A DNA stretch of 64,000 nt from Clarireedia homoeocarpa (GCA_001465935.1 LNKV01000047.1:1-64000), one strand, 5' to 3'; shown: positions 21,416 to 33,478, counted from the stretch's first letter. The notes: generated by a model not told the origin, from the sequence alone. A program made the numbers and translations.

Positions 21416-21886
21416 GGTAAGAGAACGAGATGAAAGCAGTAATGAGGTGAGATGAAAGTATAGCATTCATACGGTGACTATAAGAATCTGACCGAAGTAC
21501 GAGTGATGGATAGATGAAGTTATAGAAGAACCAAAACTACAAACAATGAAAAGAAACACACACACGCACACATATATATATAGCAACAAAAGGAGTGAAA
21601 CAACAAAAGTGCAAAGCAGGAGGAAAGATAAATCGAGACGAGACAAAAGCGGAGATCCAAGATCAAGGCGGAAAGGACTTCACATACAAGTCCAAATCTT
21701 AGCCCCCCCCCCGCCTCTCAGTGGAGAGACCTCGATAATCCTTCCATTCCGACACATCACGATAGATAGGCCACTCCTTGCAGAGTTCAGAAACAGAAAA
21801 GCGAGAAAAAAGTTGCTCCCAAGTGCCGTTGATATGGCTGAAGGACTCGGGTTGAATTTCTTTGGCGGTGATATTTTTGAGTCTAT
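21416..21886. other. Gene-free region with a poly-C tract
   Basis: Nothing codes here with confidence. A frame at 21546-22025 overlaps the HET gene and is Lys/Arg/Thr-rich low complexity. Short runs of CA/TA repeats (about 21558-21585) and an 11-12-base C tract near 21704 are seen. Confidence 0.5.
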
Positions 21887-24002
21887 TCAGCAGATCTTCA
21901 ACCGCAGCAACGTTGTATTGGATTTCCAGAAGTCGGGCCTAATCCTGGATGCCAAACCCACCCTTCGCACAGTTCCAGGCGTACCTTGCGTAGCATCGAG
22001 CACTGGTTGGAGTGCGAGTGCGTAAGTCCACATGTCTACGCCGTCTCTCTTTTTGTCATTCAGACAGCACATCAAGAAAATGATGTTCGGTTTGCCAACT
22101 GGAGAGGAAAGTGGAATGTCATAACGGATCCATCCGATTTCCTGTTGGGTGATAGGCGATTTTAGTTTTGTATGCAGTCCATGCTGCGGACTACCAGCGC
22201 CGTTGTCCGTTTCTGCGAGTGAAAATGCCGTAGTCACTTTTCCCTCAAGATGCAGGATCCCTTGCTTGAGCATACCATAAGGATCCGAGCCAAGAGGGTC
22301 GATGTGAATATCCAGAATCTTCGGAATGAATTCAGGGTCAGGATCTGGATTATAGGCGTACAAATTTCCCAACGGCCAGGCTACCTTGCCATTAATCGAT
22401 GCCCATGACCAGCTCGGTGCTGTATTATGGAGTGGCTTTGTATGTGTTTGAAGGCCATTATCATGAGTCCAATCGCTCTGCCAGAGCAAACATTGCTGGA
22501 AATATGATTTCCACAGGCCTGCAAAATACTCATCTGAAGTTTTCTCTGCTATTGTTCGAGCAATGCCAGAGATGGCAGGCAATTTGTCGCTGTCTTTCGT
22601 CAATCTTCGGCTGGTGTATTTGACTATAAGTTCCATCCATGACACTGCAATTTTTGTAGTCGGGTCTGTAGGCGACTCAGTCGGTCGATTGACTCCTGGC
22701 ATGGGAAGGAATACCGATTGCTCCGCGTCGAAATGTCGATGCACCCCATTGAAGCTTAGGCTGTCATCCCATGGGAACTCTAGAGACGCATGTAAGCCTC
22801 GACACTCCCACCTAATCGTGTCTTTACAATAATTCACGACTCTGGGAGAGAGCTCTCGCTCTTGCAGAGTCCATCCACGGGTCTGCAAAGGGTCATTGCT
22901 TATACCGGTTGGCGAAGGATTTCGGGTCCAAACGCGGAATTTATAGTTTGTCGATTTTGGTGCAAAATCGGCTTCCATAGGAACGCAATCCACATCCAAT
23001 GGACCAAGCGACCTTTCCGAGTCCCAAACAGCACAACCTCCACTTCCATCTGCAGAACTCGATGCCGCAATTGTCAGGTAAGCGTTCGAATAGACAGATG
23101 CCATCTGACTTGATTCTTTCTCCCAATCAGCAGCGTCATCTTGGATGATACAGAGACTGTCGATCCACACATACTGGATTCTAAGACGCCGGGCGATCTC
23201 GACGAAGTCTCGGAAGGTACGGGATAGCTTAGCTTCTTGAATTGAAGTTTTGTGTTTTTCAAGTGTAGTGGTAACTGTTCTTGCTGTGTCCGGCATTGTC
23301 AGCCCCCAGCAATGGCTCAGAGCCAAATACCGGCGATCATTGATATGAAAGTCTGCAGTGCTAATGAGGGATAACTGCACGTTATCTATAGTTCCCACAT
23401 CGAGCAGGCGTGTAGGCAGGAAGCCACTACCATGCCCACAGTTCGTATGCATATTGAAGCACACATCTGCCCAGCGGCGAATCAGGCACGCCTCATAGTG
23501 GAGGAAGTCCTCGGAATGACTATACCTGCTTTGAGAAGTACAGAATTCAACCATTGTATGTTAGCTTACATCATGCGAACCCAGGATAATATAGGTGCTT
23601 ACGCCAGTCGTCTGGGATCCATCCTCCTCTGAATACCCCTGCCTCTGTACCTGCAAAGTTTACTGTTTGTCGATTAAACTTTGTGCTGTATAATGTGACC
23701 GGAATATCTTCCTTCCAGGAAGCCTTTTGATTGAAAGGTTTATGCGCATATGGCCCTGTATACACACTAATAGCCTGGAGCAAGAACTTGCACATCGGAC
23801 AACCCAAAAGGGCTGAGGCCTCAAGAGCGTTGTAGCTAGGCTGGTGATCATGATGACACTGTTCTTTGCGTCCAGAACTAAACAAGTTCATTGGGATCGT
23901 AGAGCAATATGAGCACATAGACATAGCTGCGATGGGCCGCTGGAGAGTGCTGAATGAAAATCTGGAAGCTTGAAGTTCAGCTGCCCTCCATGTGGCTGAC
24001 AC
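21887..24002 (-). CDS. HET-domain (heterokaryon incompatibility) protein, at least 2 exons
   Basis: A fungal HET protein, a family linked to programmed cell death on fusion of unlike strains. The large frame (21887-23554) has the three classic HET blocks: RYLALSHCWG, then FRDFVEIARRLRIQYVWIDS followed by LCIIQDDAADWEKES, and VYSNAYLTIAASSS. Further on come TRGWTLQERELSPRVV and the C-terminal PSWSWASINGKVAWP. An upstream frame (23571-24002) fits the N-terminus, with MCSYCSTIP and LLGCPMCKFLL; Met at 23924 or 24002 could start it. The obvious donor GTAAGC (after 23603) leaves phase 1, while all nearby acceptors (23529, 23526, 23520) need phase 2. The only in-phase donor I see is a weak GTTCGC. 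The gene may therefore carry a one-base frameshift. Confidence 0.8.
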
Positions 24003-24364
24003 CTGAGATCAAGTGTGATTGGCTAAAAGGTGAGTATTCAAAACACGTGATGATATGATTATCTGAGAGCTGAGATACACAGCAAAAGTTTCTCCTATTT
24101 AGGTCTCCCATCTCAAGCAATTAACTAATTCATAGCGAGTGCAATAACTCATAATCAATACAAAATTGCTTGTTAACTAGATTCAATTCTCAATACTAAT
24201 GTACACTTTCTGGGATATATTTATCGTGAGGACTTCGTTCTTTAACGTCCGAATGAAGAGGCAATATGAGTTCAAATCAACATCAGAATTACAGACCACA
24301 GAACTAACTAACTACAGGAGACACAGCATATTCTTATGTAGGCCGAAACATTTAGATAGTAACT
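24003..24364. other. Gene-free region between the HET gene and the MFS pseudogene
   Basis: AT-rich, no recognisable gene; likely the HET promoter. Confidence 0.5.
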
Positions 24365-26007
24365 CTAAGCGCCGTCACACGCACACTGGCCATCAAGTGG
24401 TGACATATTGGTACGATTCGTGGCCGAAATGGACAAATCGTCACAGTCCTTTCCGATTTTCATCCATATTCCGTCCTGAGAATAATTCATAGCAGGATTT
24501 ACTTCTCCAGTAATATCAAATAAACATGCAAGGCCAGCGAATAAAACAGCAATCTCCCACACCCGCTTCAGAGTCTCTCGAAATACCGCGCAGATTTCGC
24601 CTTGCACTTCGATCGGGCATCCTCTAACGAACTGTGCTGTTTCTAATTGATACGCACTTCCTTTGCTTAGCTTCTCTCTCAACGACATGTCGGATATTTG
24701 ATCAACTAGCGCTCTAACACGACTGTCAAATATGGCAGCAGGGATAACGACACCCCAAACATATCCAAATGTACAAATAAAACATCATGTAGCAGTAGCC
24801 GCTGCCTGATCAGCCTCGGGAACGGGGGCTTGAAAGCTGGGCAGCAACGTGTTTAGCACTATCCCAGCATAGTCCCAGCACCGAAAGCAAACACGCACTG
24901 ATATATGGCCCATTCTGCCGTTGAATTATCCTAGCTCTGTAGTGAGAAGAGGCCTAGGGCAAGTGTAAATAACGCGAAGCGGCAGAAATGTATCAATAGA
25001 AAATTTCCCCAGCGGCTAAGTGACATTACCGAGATAGCAGTCCCGGAAATGCCTACCAGAGACTGAGGCAGTAGAGAAACTCCTGTTCGGCGGGGCAAAT
25101 CTGGTGCTACGCTTTGAAAGTAGACCGGCAAAAAGAACATGACCCAAAACAGCAGAGCTAAATTAAGAAAAATGTTGATAGACAAAATCACTGATGTATA
25201 TACAGTTTGCGAATAATTGCGGTGACATTACAAACTCACCTGGGATGCCAGAGGCCTCATATGCAGCAAACAGGAAGAGTCCCAAGGATCACAGAAGTAG
25301 AGGAACTAACTTCTGCCAGCTTAGACAGGTATCTGGAGTTACCTAGGGCGTAGAGAATTGCCACGGTAGCAGTCATGAGGATACCATTACCTACAAAGTC
25401 GATGCGCCTTATTTTCTCACCGAAATTCATATCTTTTCTAAGGTTGATGTTGAGGACCCATCGCCATGTCATCAAAGAGACAACAGCTCCCCCAGTGAAT
25501 AGCCCTAGAGATACGCCGACGTCATAGATAGCCAGCACTACTGTCATATGATTTCCCCGTTGACGCAAAGAGACTAGGTCGGAGACGATGATATCTGTTA
25601 ACGATGGTGAGCCAAGCGCATAGCTAAGTTCATAGACGAGTGAGAGCTAGACATACCAATAATCATGATGATTCCTCTCGAACCTACACCCTGTACAGCC
25701 TGTCCTGCTATCAGCATCCTGCCACTATTAGCACCGCTGCGGAGGCTACTTCCAAGCATGAAGATCGCAACTATAGCCACAGCGATTCATCTTCGCCCAA
25801 ACACATTACACAACTGCCCAAATAATGGTTGGAATGCGGCGCTACAAAAAACGTATTTGTTATCCAAATAAAGTTCTCACCCACGTGCAGATCGATCAAG
25901 ATGGCAGGTGCAGCTGTCGAAATAACCGTGTTCTCAAGCGCGCCCATAAGATTCGTGATCCCGAGACCAATAATACTGTAATGCCCCAGAAGCGCAATCT
26001 TTTCCAT
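24365..26007 (-). pseudogene. Dead MFS drug/metabolite transporter (DHA2-like, 14-helix type)
   Basis: Minus-strand fragments follow the order of a fungal MFS exporter. They are GITNLMGALENTVISTAAPAI; the segment SAAFQPLFGQLCNVFGRR; MLIAGQAVQGVGSRGIIMII; YDVGVSLGLFTGGAVVS with MTWRWVLNIN; FLPVYFQSV; and a C-terminal piece with FVRGCPIEVQ and VWEIAVLFAGLACLF. After FGRR a TGA (25787-25789) stands where Trp is usual. The other fragments are separated by frame changes and stops not explained by clean introns, and the membrane segments between them are eroded. The transporter is not functional. It may once have belonged with a metabolite cluster, but none is seen nearby. Confidence 0.65.
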
Positions 26008-27027
26008 TCTCGTCACCTCCTTTCCCCGCCATCTTCTCCCCAATCTCTCAAATCTACTCAATTCACCCCCGTCCCCTCTCCCCTCGCTTCTCAAAAGCAA
26101 ACAAACCCCTTTTACCATCGCATTCCCCAAACAGGACCATGTTTCCGAATCCACCTTGGCACTTTCTACTTCACGACTCCGTATATGATGCACGACGAGA
26201 GACGCGAACATAGCGGGCGCCAGCTCCGCTGTGTTTGCTCGAGAATCTAATTTTTCCTGCTCCTCCTCCAATTGCATATTCCCACCCCAAGCCAGAAAAA
26301 CCCACACAGCCAATAAAATAATACACCCCTCACGCCACCATATCTTTATTCTCGTGCGTAACACGAGGATGAGATAGAACCCCCGCGTTTCAGAAAAAAA
26401 AAAGGGGGGGGGGGGGGGGAGTTTCAACAACCACTCCATTCCACCACGACTCTTCCCACACCACGCGGTCATGTCATTTCCGTATTTCTAATTTCCCCCT
26501 TAGTGAACTTGTATACGGCAGGAAGAAAACATGATGCGGAAAATGCAACTGCATCCTGTGTGTGGGATGGGCTTGGGTGTTTTTGGTAAGCGGAGTGAGT
26601 ACTGTAAGCGGATTTGGCGAGGAGGTGGCTTGATATAATCTATTTAATTCGTATGCTGCTGACGAAGAGGCATTGATTGAGTGAATATCGCATATTTGTT
26701 TAAGGATGAATGAATGAATGTAATTTAGGTGTGGGTGAGATAAAATGGGTGAATTGATTGGTATTTGGTGTTCGGTGTATGTATGCTGTATATTTACGAT
26801 TCTTGGCTGCCACACTACAGTTGAATATGGCTATTTTATCCATCATGACTTTGTTCAATTGCAAGAAAGGGAATTAGATGACTCAGAAACATGTAAGATA
26901 GTAATACTTAATATTCTACATTAAGTGACTGACTAAAAACTTCATGATAGATATTATATCAAATCATCAACTCATTAATAACCCCAGTCAATGACACAAA
27001 CCACCAACTCCCTACATCACCACCTCT
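26008..27027. other. Gene-free region upstream of the MFS pseudogene
   Basis: A minus-strand frame extends up to 26472 but shows low-complexity and no family motif. It includes the poly-A/poly-G tract at 26394-26420. Tandem-like ATGAATGAATG words lie near 26706. Confidence 0.5.
26394..26420 (+). repeat. A10-G16 purine tract
   Basis: Ten A residues are followed by sixteen G residues on the plus strand. Such a run can form a G-quadruplex and is prone to sequencing and replication slippage. Confidence 0.9.
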
Positions 27028-28687
27028 CTACTTCCTATAAGTAGTCAAAGCCGGACTTCCAGGTGCCGGCGGCTGCGAGAACCTTGTCTGCACAAACACT
27101 TTCTGAATATTATCTTCCTTCTTATCGAACTTATGGTAAATCAGGTCCATCTCGGAGAGATCGACTCTGTGCGTGACCATGATCAATGGATCGATTGTAC
27201 CATCTTCAATCTTCTTCAGGAGATCCTTCCAGTATCTCTGTACTGGGGCTTGGCCGTTACCGATGAGGCGGACACCGCGTTCCATAAGGGAACCGATGTT
27301 GAAGTGGTTGGTCTGGGAAATACATTAGTACGTGTTGAGGAAGGAAATAGGATAGAGAACTTACATAACCGACATAGTCACCTGTGATACCACATCTTCC
27401 ATAGTTCTTAACGCTGGTAATCATCTCATTGAGAATCTCCGAAGTGTCGGTCTCAAAGCCCAACAACATCTCAAAGTAGTGAGCCCATCCCTTAGGGAAT
27501 TCACCAGCAACACATTCTAGCGCGACATCAGGACCACGGGGAACCATCTCCTTCAACTTGGTTGTAACGGATGTCCCTCTCGGAAGCTTGCTGTAATCAA
27601 GCGTTTCCACTTCGGGGATCTTTTCTTTCACAAAGTCGAGGCGCCAGTTAGCATCAATGATGATAACGCGAGAAGCTCCATTGAGGAAAGCAAATTTGGC
27701 GCACATTTGACCGATGGGTCCTAAATATCCTGTCAATATACATCTGAAATTAATCATAACATGAGAACTTACCAGCACCCCAAATGGCAACAACATCTCC
27801 CTTGTCAACACCAGTATCGACAACACAATTCCAGGATGTGCATACTACATCGGAGAGATAAAGGCCCTTCTCATCTGGAACGCTATCTGGGAGCTTCAGG
27901 AGATTGACATCGGCGAATGGAACACGGACGTATTCAGCCTGTCCTCCGGCGAAGCCACCAACGAAGTGGGAGTAACCGAAGATACCTCCAGTTTTACCTC
28001 CGTACTATTTCCATTAACTTCTACTTGGTCATCATAGGGTGTTTATTCAACTTACCATTCCATTTTGAATAGTGTTTGGGTTGGTGTTCTCACAATGCGC
28101 CGACTCTCCCTTGTTACAGAAATAACACTAGTTTCAGTCAGTATCATTATCAAAGACCAAGAACACAAGGTACTAGGCGTCCATACATCACCACAAGCAA
28201 CTTGGAAAGAAGCCACAACACGATCACCAATTTCAAGACCCTTAACACCAGGACCCTTGGACTCAACCACACCACAGAACTCGTGACCTAAGATATCACC
28301 CTTCTCCAACTCAACGATAATACCGTGAAGCAAGTGAAGATCACTTCCGCAGACAGTGCTTCCGGTGACTTTCAGAACCACGTCGCGGTCTTCTACTACA
28401 CGTGGTTTGGGAACTTCATCTGTTGGGGAGTTAGCGCTCCTTTGCTTTTATACCGTACTGTGCCAATACCATAAAATCGAAATTGAAGAGAAAAAAGAAG
28501 ACGAGGGCCACGTACGAACTTGCACATCATTCTTTCCCATCCACACCAACGCCTTCATCTTCTCTCCACTCGGATCCGCATATTTAGAACGATCAATGGC
28601 CGGATTCGAGATATCCGGCTGCGTCGTCGCGCCTGATTGATGGCCGAGGGCTCTCTCAAGCACTGCTGCTGCTTGTGACACGGCCAT
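27028..28687 (-). CDS. Zinc-dependent alcohol dehydrogenase (formaldehyde-dehydrogenase-like), 6 exons
   Basis: A medium-chain dehydrogenase of 449 aa. Exons are 28687-28516, 28419-28187, 28127-28056, 28004-27773, 27720-27365 and 27312-27028; all joins are GT..AG and in frame. Catalytic zinc motifs are STVCGSDLHLLHG and GDILGHEFCGVV. The structural zinc lobe reads CGDCYFCNKGESAHC, with the standard four-Cys spacing, split by an intron after GD. The dinucleotide loop is IWGAGPIGQMCAKF, then SRVIIIDANWRL. The C-terminus has RFSQPPAPGSPALTTYRK. An N-terminal extension of about 40 residues is longer than usual. The relation is to glutathione-independent formaldehyde dehydrogenase-type enzymes; the substrate is unknown. 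A cytosolic location is likely. Confidence 0.92.
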
Positions 28688-29580
28688 TTTAGATGATGTG
28701 TATTTTTAAAATCTTGTAGCTTCGAGATATTATATTGTGTTGAAAATAAAAGCAGAACAGTATGCAGATAGAATAATAATGCTTTCCATCTCGCTTTATA
28801 TACATGCGCTCCTCTTGAAAATGCGATGAGGTTTGAGGTTTGAGGTTCAGGCACATTCACCTCCTTACGTCATTCGGTGATGGGGATCTGAATATCAACG
28901 ACGTCAGTCCAAATAAGGCACTGCTGACAGGCACAGTTCTTTCGACCCCTCAATCGCCCATCGAAAAACGCAACATTTCGATGAGAAGAAACCCTGTAAC
29001 GCTGCGATCGAAGTTTTCATCCCACGATATAGCATTGTTCCTTTCGCATTCGTTCGTTCGTTCGTTCGTTCGTTCGTTCGTATTCCCCTCCACTGTTCAC
29101 TGTTCGTCCCAGATGCCAAAGTGGACCGCAGACCGTTGGGAAACAAGCTTAAATTCAATGGTGAGGCTGGTGAGACATTATGGCGAGGGATTATGTAATG
29201 CTGGTGGAGAGTGTGATTGGATGGTATGAGAATGGGGTTTGGAGATGGGGGAAAATGTAAACGTCACTGGGGGGCCAAATGCCGAAAGGATCGTACGATG
29301 TTGGTAGAAAAGAGTCTTTTAGGAAGGCGGTTCGCTGGTCTGATATTGGTTTGTTGTTTTCTATATCGGTGCGTGGATGGGATATGTCAAATAGAGTGCC
29401 AGCTTCGACACCAAGAGAAATCCGCAGGTACCAATATGATCTTGGAACTCGATATGCTGGCCAAGATATCCACATCTGATCCATTGGAGTTGTAAATCAA
29501 CCAAGTTACAGGACAGAAGTTATGCACGGCAGTTGAACAATTCCACTTTCACTAACTATCCCACCCACGACCCCCCCTTT
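28688..29580. other. Gene-free region upstream of the alcohol dehydrogenase
   Basis: Frames here overlap each other and follow the TTCG repeat; none has a family motif. The stretch should contain the promoter of the dehydrogenase gene (reading left) and the 3' end of the esterase gene. Confidence 0.5.
29049..29080. repeat. (TTCG)8 microsatellite
   Basis: Eight perfect TTCG units in tandem. It lies about 360 bp upstream of the alcohol dehydrogenase start. Confidence 0.95.
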
Positions 29581-30567
29581 TTACTGCCCCTCAAACACCC
29601 TCTTTGCCCACTCAAACCTTGTCCTCAAACAACTCTTCGCCACCTCTGTCGCCGGCGCCAACATATCGAAAGCATGCCACGCCCCCCTCCAAACGTGCAA
29701 TTCGGTATCATTCCCCACCTCCCACAACCTCCTGGCATACTCCACCACCTCATCTCTAAATAGCTCCGCCCCCCCTACCTCAATCCACGTCTTCGGCAGC
29801 CCCTCCAAACTCTTCGCCCGTGCCGGCGCCGCATACTCACTAACCCCCTCTCCACCCCTCTTCCCCTCTAGCAGCATATCCCACGCATTAATATTCGAAA
29901 CCCCACTCCACGTCCCCTGATTCATAAACTGCTGACTCGAACACGTACTCATCCGATCATCCAGCATCGGATATATTAAACACTGCGCTAGCAACTCTAT
30001 GCCCAACTCCCCTCTATCTCTAGCCATCAGCGCCGTCGCAGCAGCTAACCCCCCACCCGCAGACGCCCCCGCTATCATAATCCGCGCTGTATCAACCCCC
30101 AATTCCCCGGCAGCAGCCGTACGCACCAACCATAATAATCCGGCATAGCAGTCCTCCACCGGAACTGGGTGCGGATACTCAGGCGCAACGCGGTATTCCA
30201 CGGTGACAAACACTATATCCAACTCCTTGATCCACGGGAAGAATAACGAGGCCCCTATGAGGCGCCCAGGTATTACCATGCCCCCGCCATGTATGAAGTA
30301 AATCGCTGCTCTGGAAGTCGAAGTCGAATCCGCGGATTGCAGAACAGAGAGCTGGATGTCGCCGTGGGGGGCGGAAATCGTGTGCTCGGTGTGCGTTATA
30401 GAGGGGTCGGTGAGTACGAAGTGAGGGGAGTTGACTGCGGCAGAGTTGGCACGCATGGTGGGAAGGGTGCTGTGGGTTAGGCTGTTTTCGCTAGCGAAGA
30501 GGAAGGGGATGGCGGTGGAGGCGGCGGCGGCGAGCTCGGGGCTGTAGGGGGGTATGGAGGGAGCCAT
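29581..30567 (-). CDS. Alpha/beta-hydrolase, HSL-type esterase/lipase
   Basis: A single-exon carboxylester hydrolase of 328 aa. The oxyanion-hole motif is YFIHGGGMVIPG, and the nucleophile elbow is IAGASAGGGLAAATAL, with Ser in G-x-S-x-G. YRVAPEYPHPVPVEDCYAGL is the conserved block between them. The acid is likely the Glu/Asp in GGAELFRDEVVEYARRL, and the catalytic His is in GAWHAFDML. No signal peptide is seen, so an intracellular enzyme is likely; the substrate is unknown. The start was chosen at the only upstream Met that gives the usual length. The 5' third of the coding strand is C-rich while the remainder is G-rich, a shift also seen in other genes of this window. Confidence 0.92.
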   Translation of the reverse strand: MAPSIPPYSPELAAAASTAIPFLFASENSLTHSTLPTMRANSAAVNSPHFVLTDPSITHTEHTISAPHGDIQLSVLQSADSTSTSRAAIYFIHGGGMVIPGRLIGASLFFPWIKELDIVFVTVEYRVAPEYPHPVPVEDCYAGLLWLVRTAAAGELGVDTARIMIAGASAGGGLAAATALMARDRGELGIELLAQCLIYPMLDDRMSTCSSQQFMNQGTWSGVSNINAWDMLLEGKRGGEGVSEYAAPARAKSLEGLPKTWIEVGGAELFRDEVVEYARRLWEVGNDTELHVWRGAWHAFDMLAPATEVAKSCLRTRFEWAKRVFEGQ

Positions 30568-31488
30568 GGTTGTGTGCTTTTGAAGGGATCTGTGGATGGG
30601 AGTTGGTGGCGTTTATATAGTGACGATAGAATGTTGAGTTACACCTACCTAGTGGTATGGGAAAGGATGTTCTCGTTGAGGTTGAGAGGTAGCACGGCAC
30701 AATTCCATTTTATACATAAAGATAAGACCATAAGTTATCTGCAGAGTAACACAACCTCCAAGTCCGAATTACCGTTGATTGCTGTATGCGACGGATCCGA
30801 GGCGGAAGAATTACCCCGCACCAACATTACTCTACCGGATCGCAGCGCAGCATCTTGAGCGCCAGCTCTACAGTAGACCCACCGAATGCGTTTCCCCACG
30901 TCTTCATGACCATCTCCGGGTACTAGATCCGCGATATGTGCAGCACAGGATCGATCCTTCGCTTCTCTGCCTCCGAATAGCCTGCATGTATCATAGGTCT
31001 GTGGGAATCATGCCCTTCCTATAAAACTATCGTAAATGTAGGCCACTCCGAGCTACCAGATCCACGGCTCGATTGAGCCGAATCAGGTCCCGTAGAGTGG
31101 TGGTTTTGCGAACTTATAATTTAAAGACATTTTAGAGGATAATTCAAAGTGATACCGCGCATATAAAAAGTGAGGTGAATTATAATGTGAAAAACCAACT
31201 TGGAAATATATAAACTCTGCGCGGGTATCACTCCAATAAATTCACTATACTATGCTGCTGTTCAAGCTACTATCTGAGCTCTATACCCCCGCTGGCTTAT
31301 CAAGCTACCATCTAAACTCCATACTCCCGCTGATTGTTCACACTACCATCTAGACTCTATCTCCCCACACTATCTCATCTCATCTTATCTCATCCAATTC
31401 AATATTACTTCCCTCCCACTTGCTGTTTCTTCAAAAAATGGATTCATCCATCCATTCCATTCCAAAAATTGTAAAGAGAACACTCCAA
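30568..31488. other. Gene-free region between esterase and kinase genes
   Basis: No gene was recognised. Two similar copies of CAAGCTACTATCTGAGCTC.ATA.CCCCGCTG and related words occur at about 31260-31370, forming a short degenerate tandem repeat. Confidence 0.5.
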
Positions 31489-33478
31489 TTACCCAAAACT
31501 TTCCATCCACTTCCTCACCTCCTCGCAACCCCACCGCATCTCTCTATCGGGACAAGTCATCATCTTAATCCCCTCCGCCATCTCATGCTTCTCGAAATCC
31601 TTAGGGAACCTTCCCTCCCTAATCCCACCTAACACGAAGTGTCGCTCCGATTTTGTCGTGAACGGGGTGATTAACTCGAATGCGATGATTCCAAGCGCAT
31701 AAACATCCAGCTTCGGACATACCACCGAGCGCGTGGGAGGACAGTATAGTGTCGTGCCAGCTTGTTTGGATCCTAGACGAGAGAAGCCCGCAGGCTTGAA
31801 CTCGGATAGGGAGGAACTGCTGCTGGGGGCATTACTATCTTTTAACTCCACCGCTAGACCGAGGTCACCGATGCAGGGTGTTATATAGGCTTGGTTATCT
31901 TCTTCTGCACCAGAGCAGGTAGGGCAGGCTTGTCGGCTGACATTGATGAGATCATGAGTGGGGCAAAATGCTTCGAGAGACTTTTTGGCGGAGAGGAATA
32001 TATTTGCTGGTTTTAGGTCGCGGTGAATCAAGCGCTTTGCGTGTAGGTACTGAACTCCATTAAGAATGGCGCTTAGAATTCGGATGGAAGGGATGGTGTG
32101 GAAACAATGGCGGATAGGAAACTTGTGATCTGGCTTTGGCGGATCGGTAGAGATATACTCCTCAAGCGTAAGGGGGTAAACCGTAAGTTTAATGTAAATA
32201 ATCCGCGCTCGGTTATCAATGGGGGTGGTGGAGTTATCTTCTTCCTCGTCGATTTCTTCGTCATCTTCGTCATCCGAAAGTTGATTAATGCTTGTGGTTG
32301 CTGATGCAGATTTCGAAACACCGAATGAAATCGCAGCCTGGGAAAAGCTCGGGTCAGTGATAGTACTCCGTCGTTGTCTTTTACCATCCTTGTCGAGCTC
32401 TTTCTCCATATCCAACCGCAGGCCACCAATACTCATACTCATATCTTCCCCAAGAACAAAATCATCTTCCGATTCTTCTACTTCGCTTTAAAAAGTAAGC
32501 AAAGCTAATAAGAAAATATATGGGAAATTTCAGGTACCTAGCTGTCATCGAGACTGTGATCGATTCCTCCGCATCCAACAAACGTCTTTCGGATGGAATT
32601 AGCTCCTGACCTAGTTCGATCCAACAACCATAGTAGTTGACAACATTTGGGTGTCTGTGCTGTGCCAATGCTTTGACTTCGGATAACAACGCTTCCGTAT
32701 CGAGAGTCCGTAGTTGTTCTGGGGTGATGATAACCTTCTTGATTGCATACTCCTGTTCATCAACCTTATTCCGCACTCGGTAAACGGCCCCGAAACCTCC
32801 TTTACCCAAGAGACCAATCTGCTGCCATTCTCTATTGTAGATTGATTTGTATTGGAAGGGATTGGTAGTTAAGGCGTCGGAAGAGAAAGGATTTAACTTG
32901 CGAGGAGCCATTATTGTAGACGTTTGCAATCGTTCGAGGTTGTGTTGACTGAAGGAGGACTGGGAGCTTTTTATAGAAAACGAGCTGGTAGGATAAGACC
33001 CACGTGCTCGTCTTGCTGCAGTGTTTTCGAGGATATTGTCGAAAGTCGAGAGGTAACCTTCACGCAAGCTGGAGAATTGTTGTGCTGCAAGTTCACCTGC
33101 TCTAGGCAGAATCCCAGACTTCTCCAACTCCGTAGCCATCTCCTTGAACAGACCCCTAGCCAGCTTCTGGACATCTGGATGTGATTCAGATAATTGATCG
33201 TTTGCATCTCGACCCGTATTGAGAGTCCTTAATGCTTGCATCATGCATCTTGCCTCGATTAAAGAGAGGTAGAACAGCGGATTGGTTTGAGCTTTGGATA
33301 ATTGGATGTTGCCAGCACCATTCCGGGCCACTAATTTGGTTAGGCCTGCGGAAGCTACGTATGCGTCTGCATTATGGCGTACGGCAACACTAACATCTTC
33401 TGTGCTTGAAGAGTAATCATCTTCGGATTTCTCTGAATCCATCGACAACGATTGTTCATTCGGTGCAGAAGCCGACAT
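31489..33478 (-). CDS. Protein kinase of the eIF2-alpha kinase (HRI/PEK-like) type, 2 exons
   Basis: A 645-aa Ser/Thr kinase. Exon 1 is 33478-32538. A 52-nt intron (GTACCT..AAAG) follows, and exon 2 is 32485-31489. The ATP loop GKGGFGAVYRV lies near residue 222, the Lys in EYAIKKVII just after it, and HPNVVNYYGCWIE downstream. A long acidic insert with DDEDDEEIDEEEDN separates the lobes up to about residue 430, as in the eIF2-alpha kinase family. The catalytic loop is LIHRDLKPANIF, and the Mg-binding motif is GDLGLA instead of DFG. GTTLYCPP and LDVYALGIIAFELI follow. The N-terminal 200 residues look like the regulatory half of the fungal HRI-like kinases that slow translation under stress. 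The protein is complete. Confidence 0.82.

Noticed and set aside
21546..22025. 159-codon plus-strand frame
   Set aside because: Low-complexity Lys/Arg/Thr start over CA/TA repeats, and the rest is the antisense of the HET gene.
25771..26472. Full-length reading of the long minus-strand frame as an N-terminus of the MFS protein
   Set aside because: Only the last part (from about 26007) matches a transporter; the rest is low-complexity, lacks membrane segments, and runs over the poly-A/poly-G tract.
29049..29080. Regular short repeats considered as a CRISPR-like array
   Set aside because: The units are 4 bp without spacers, a plain microsatellite, and the window is eukaryotic.
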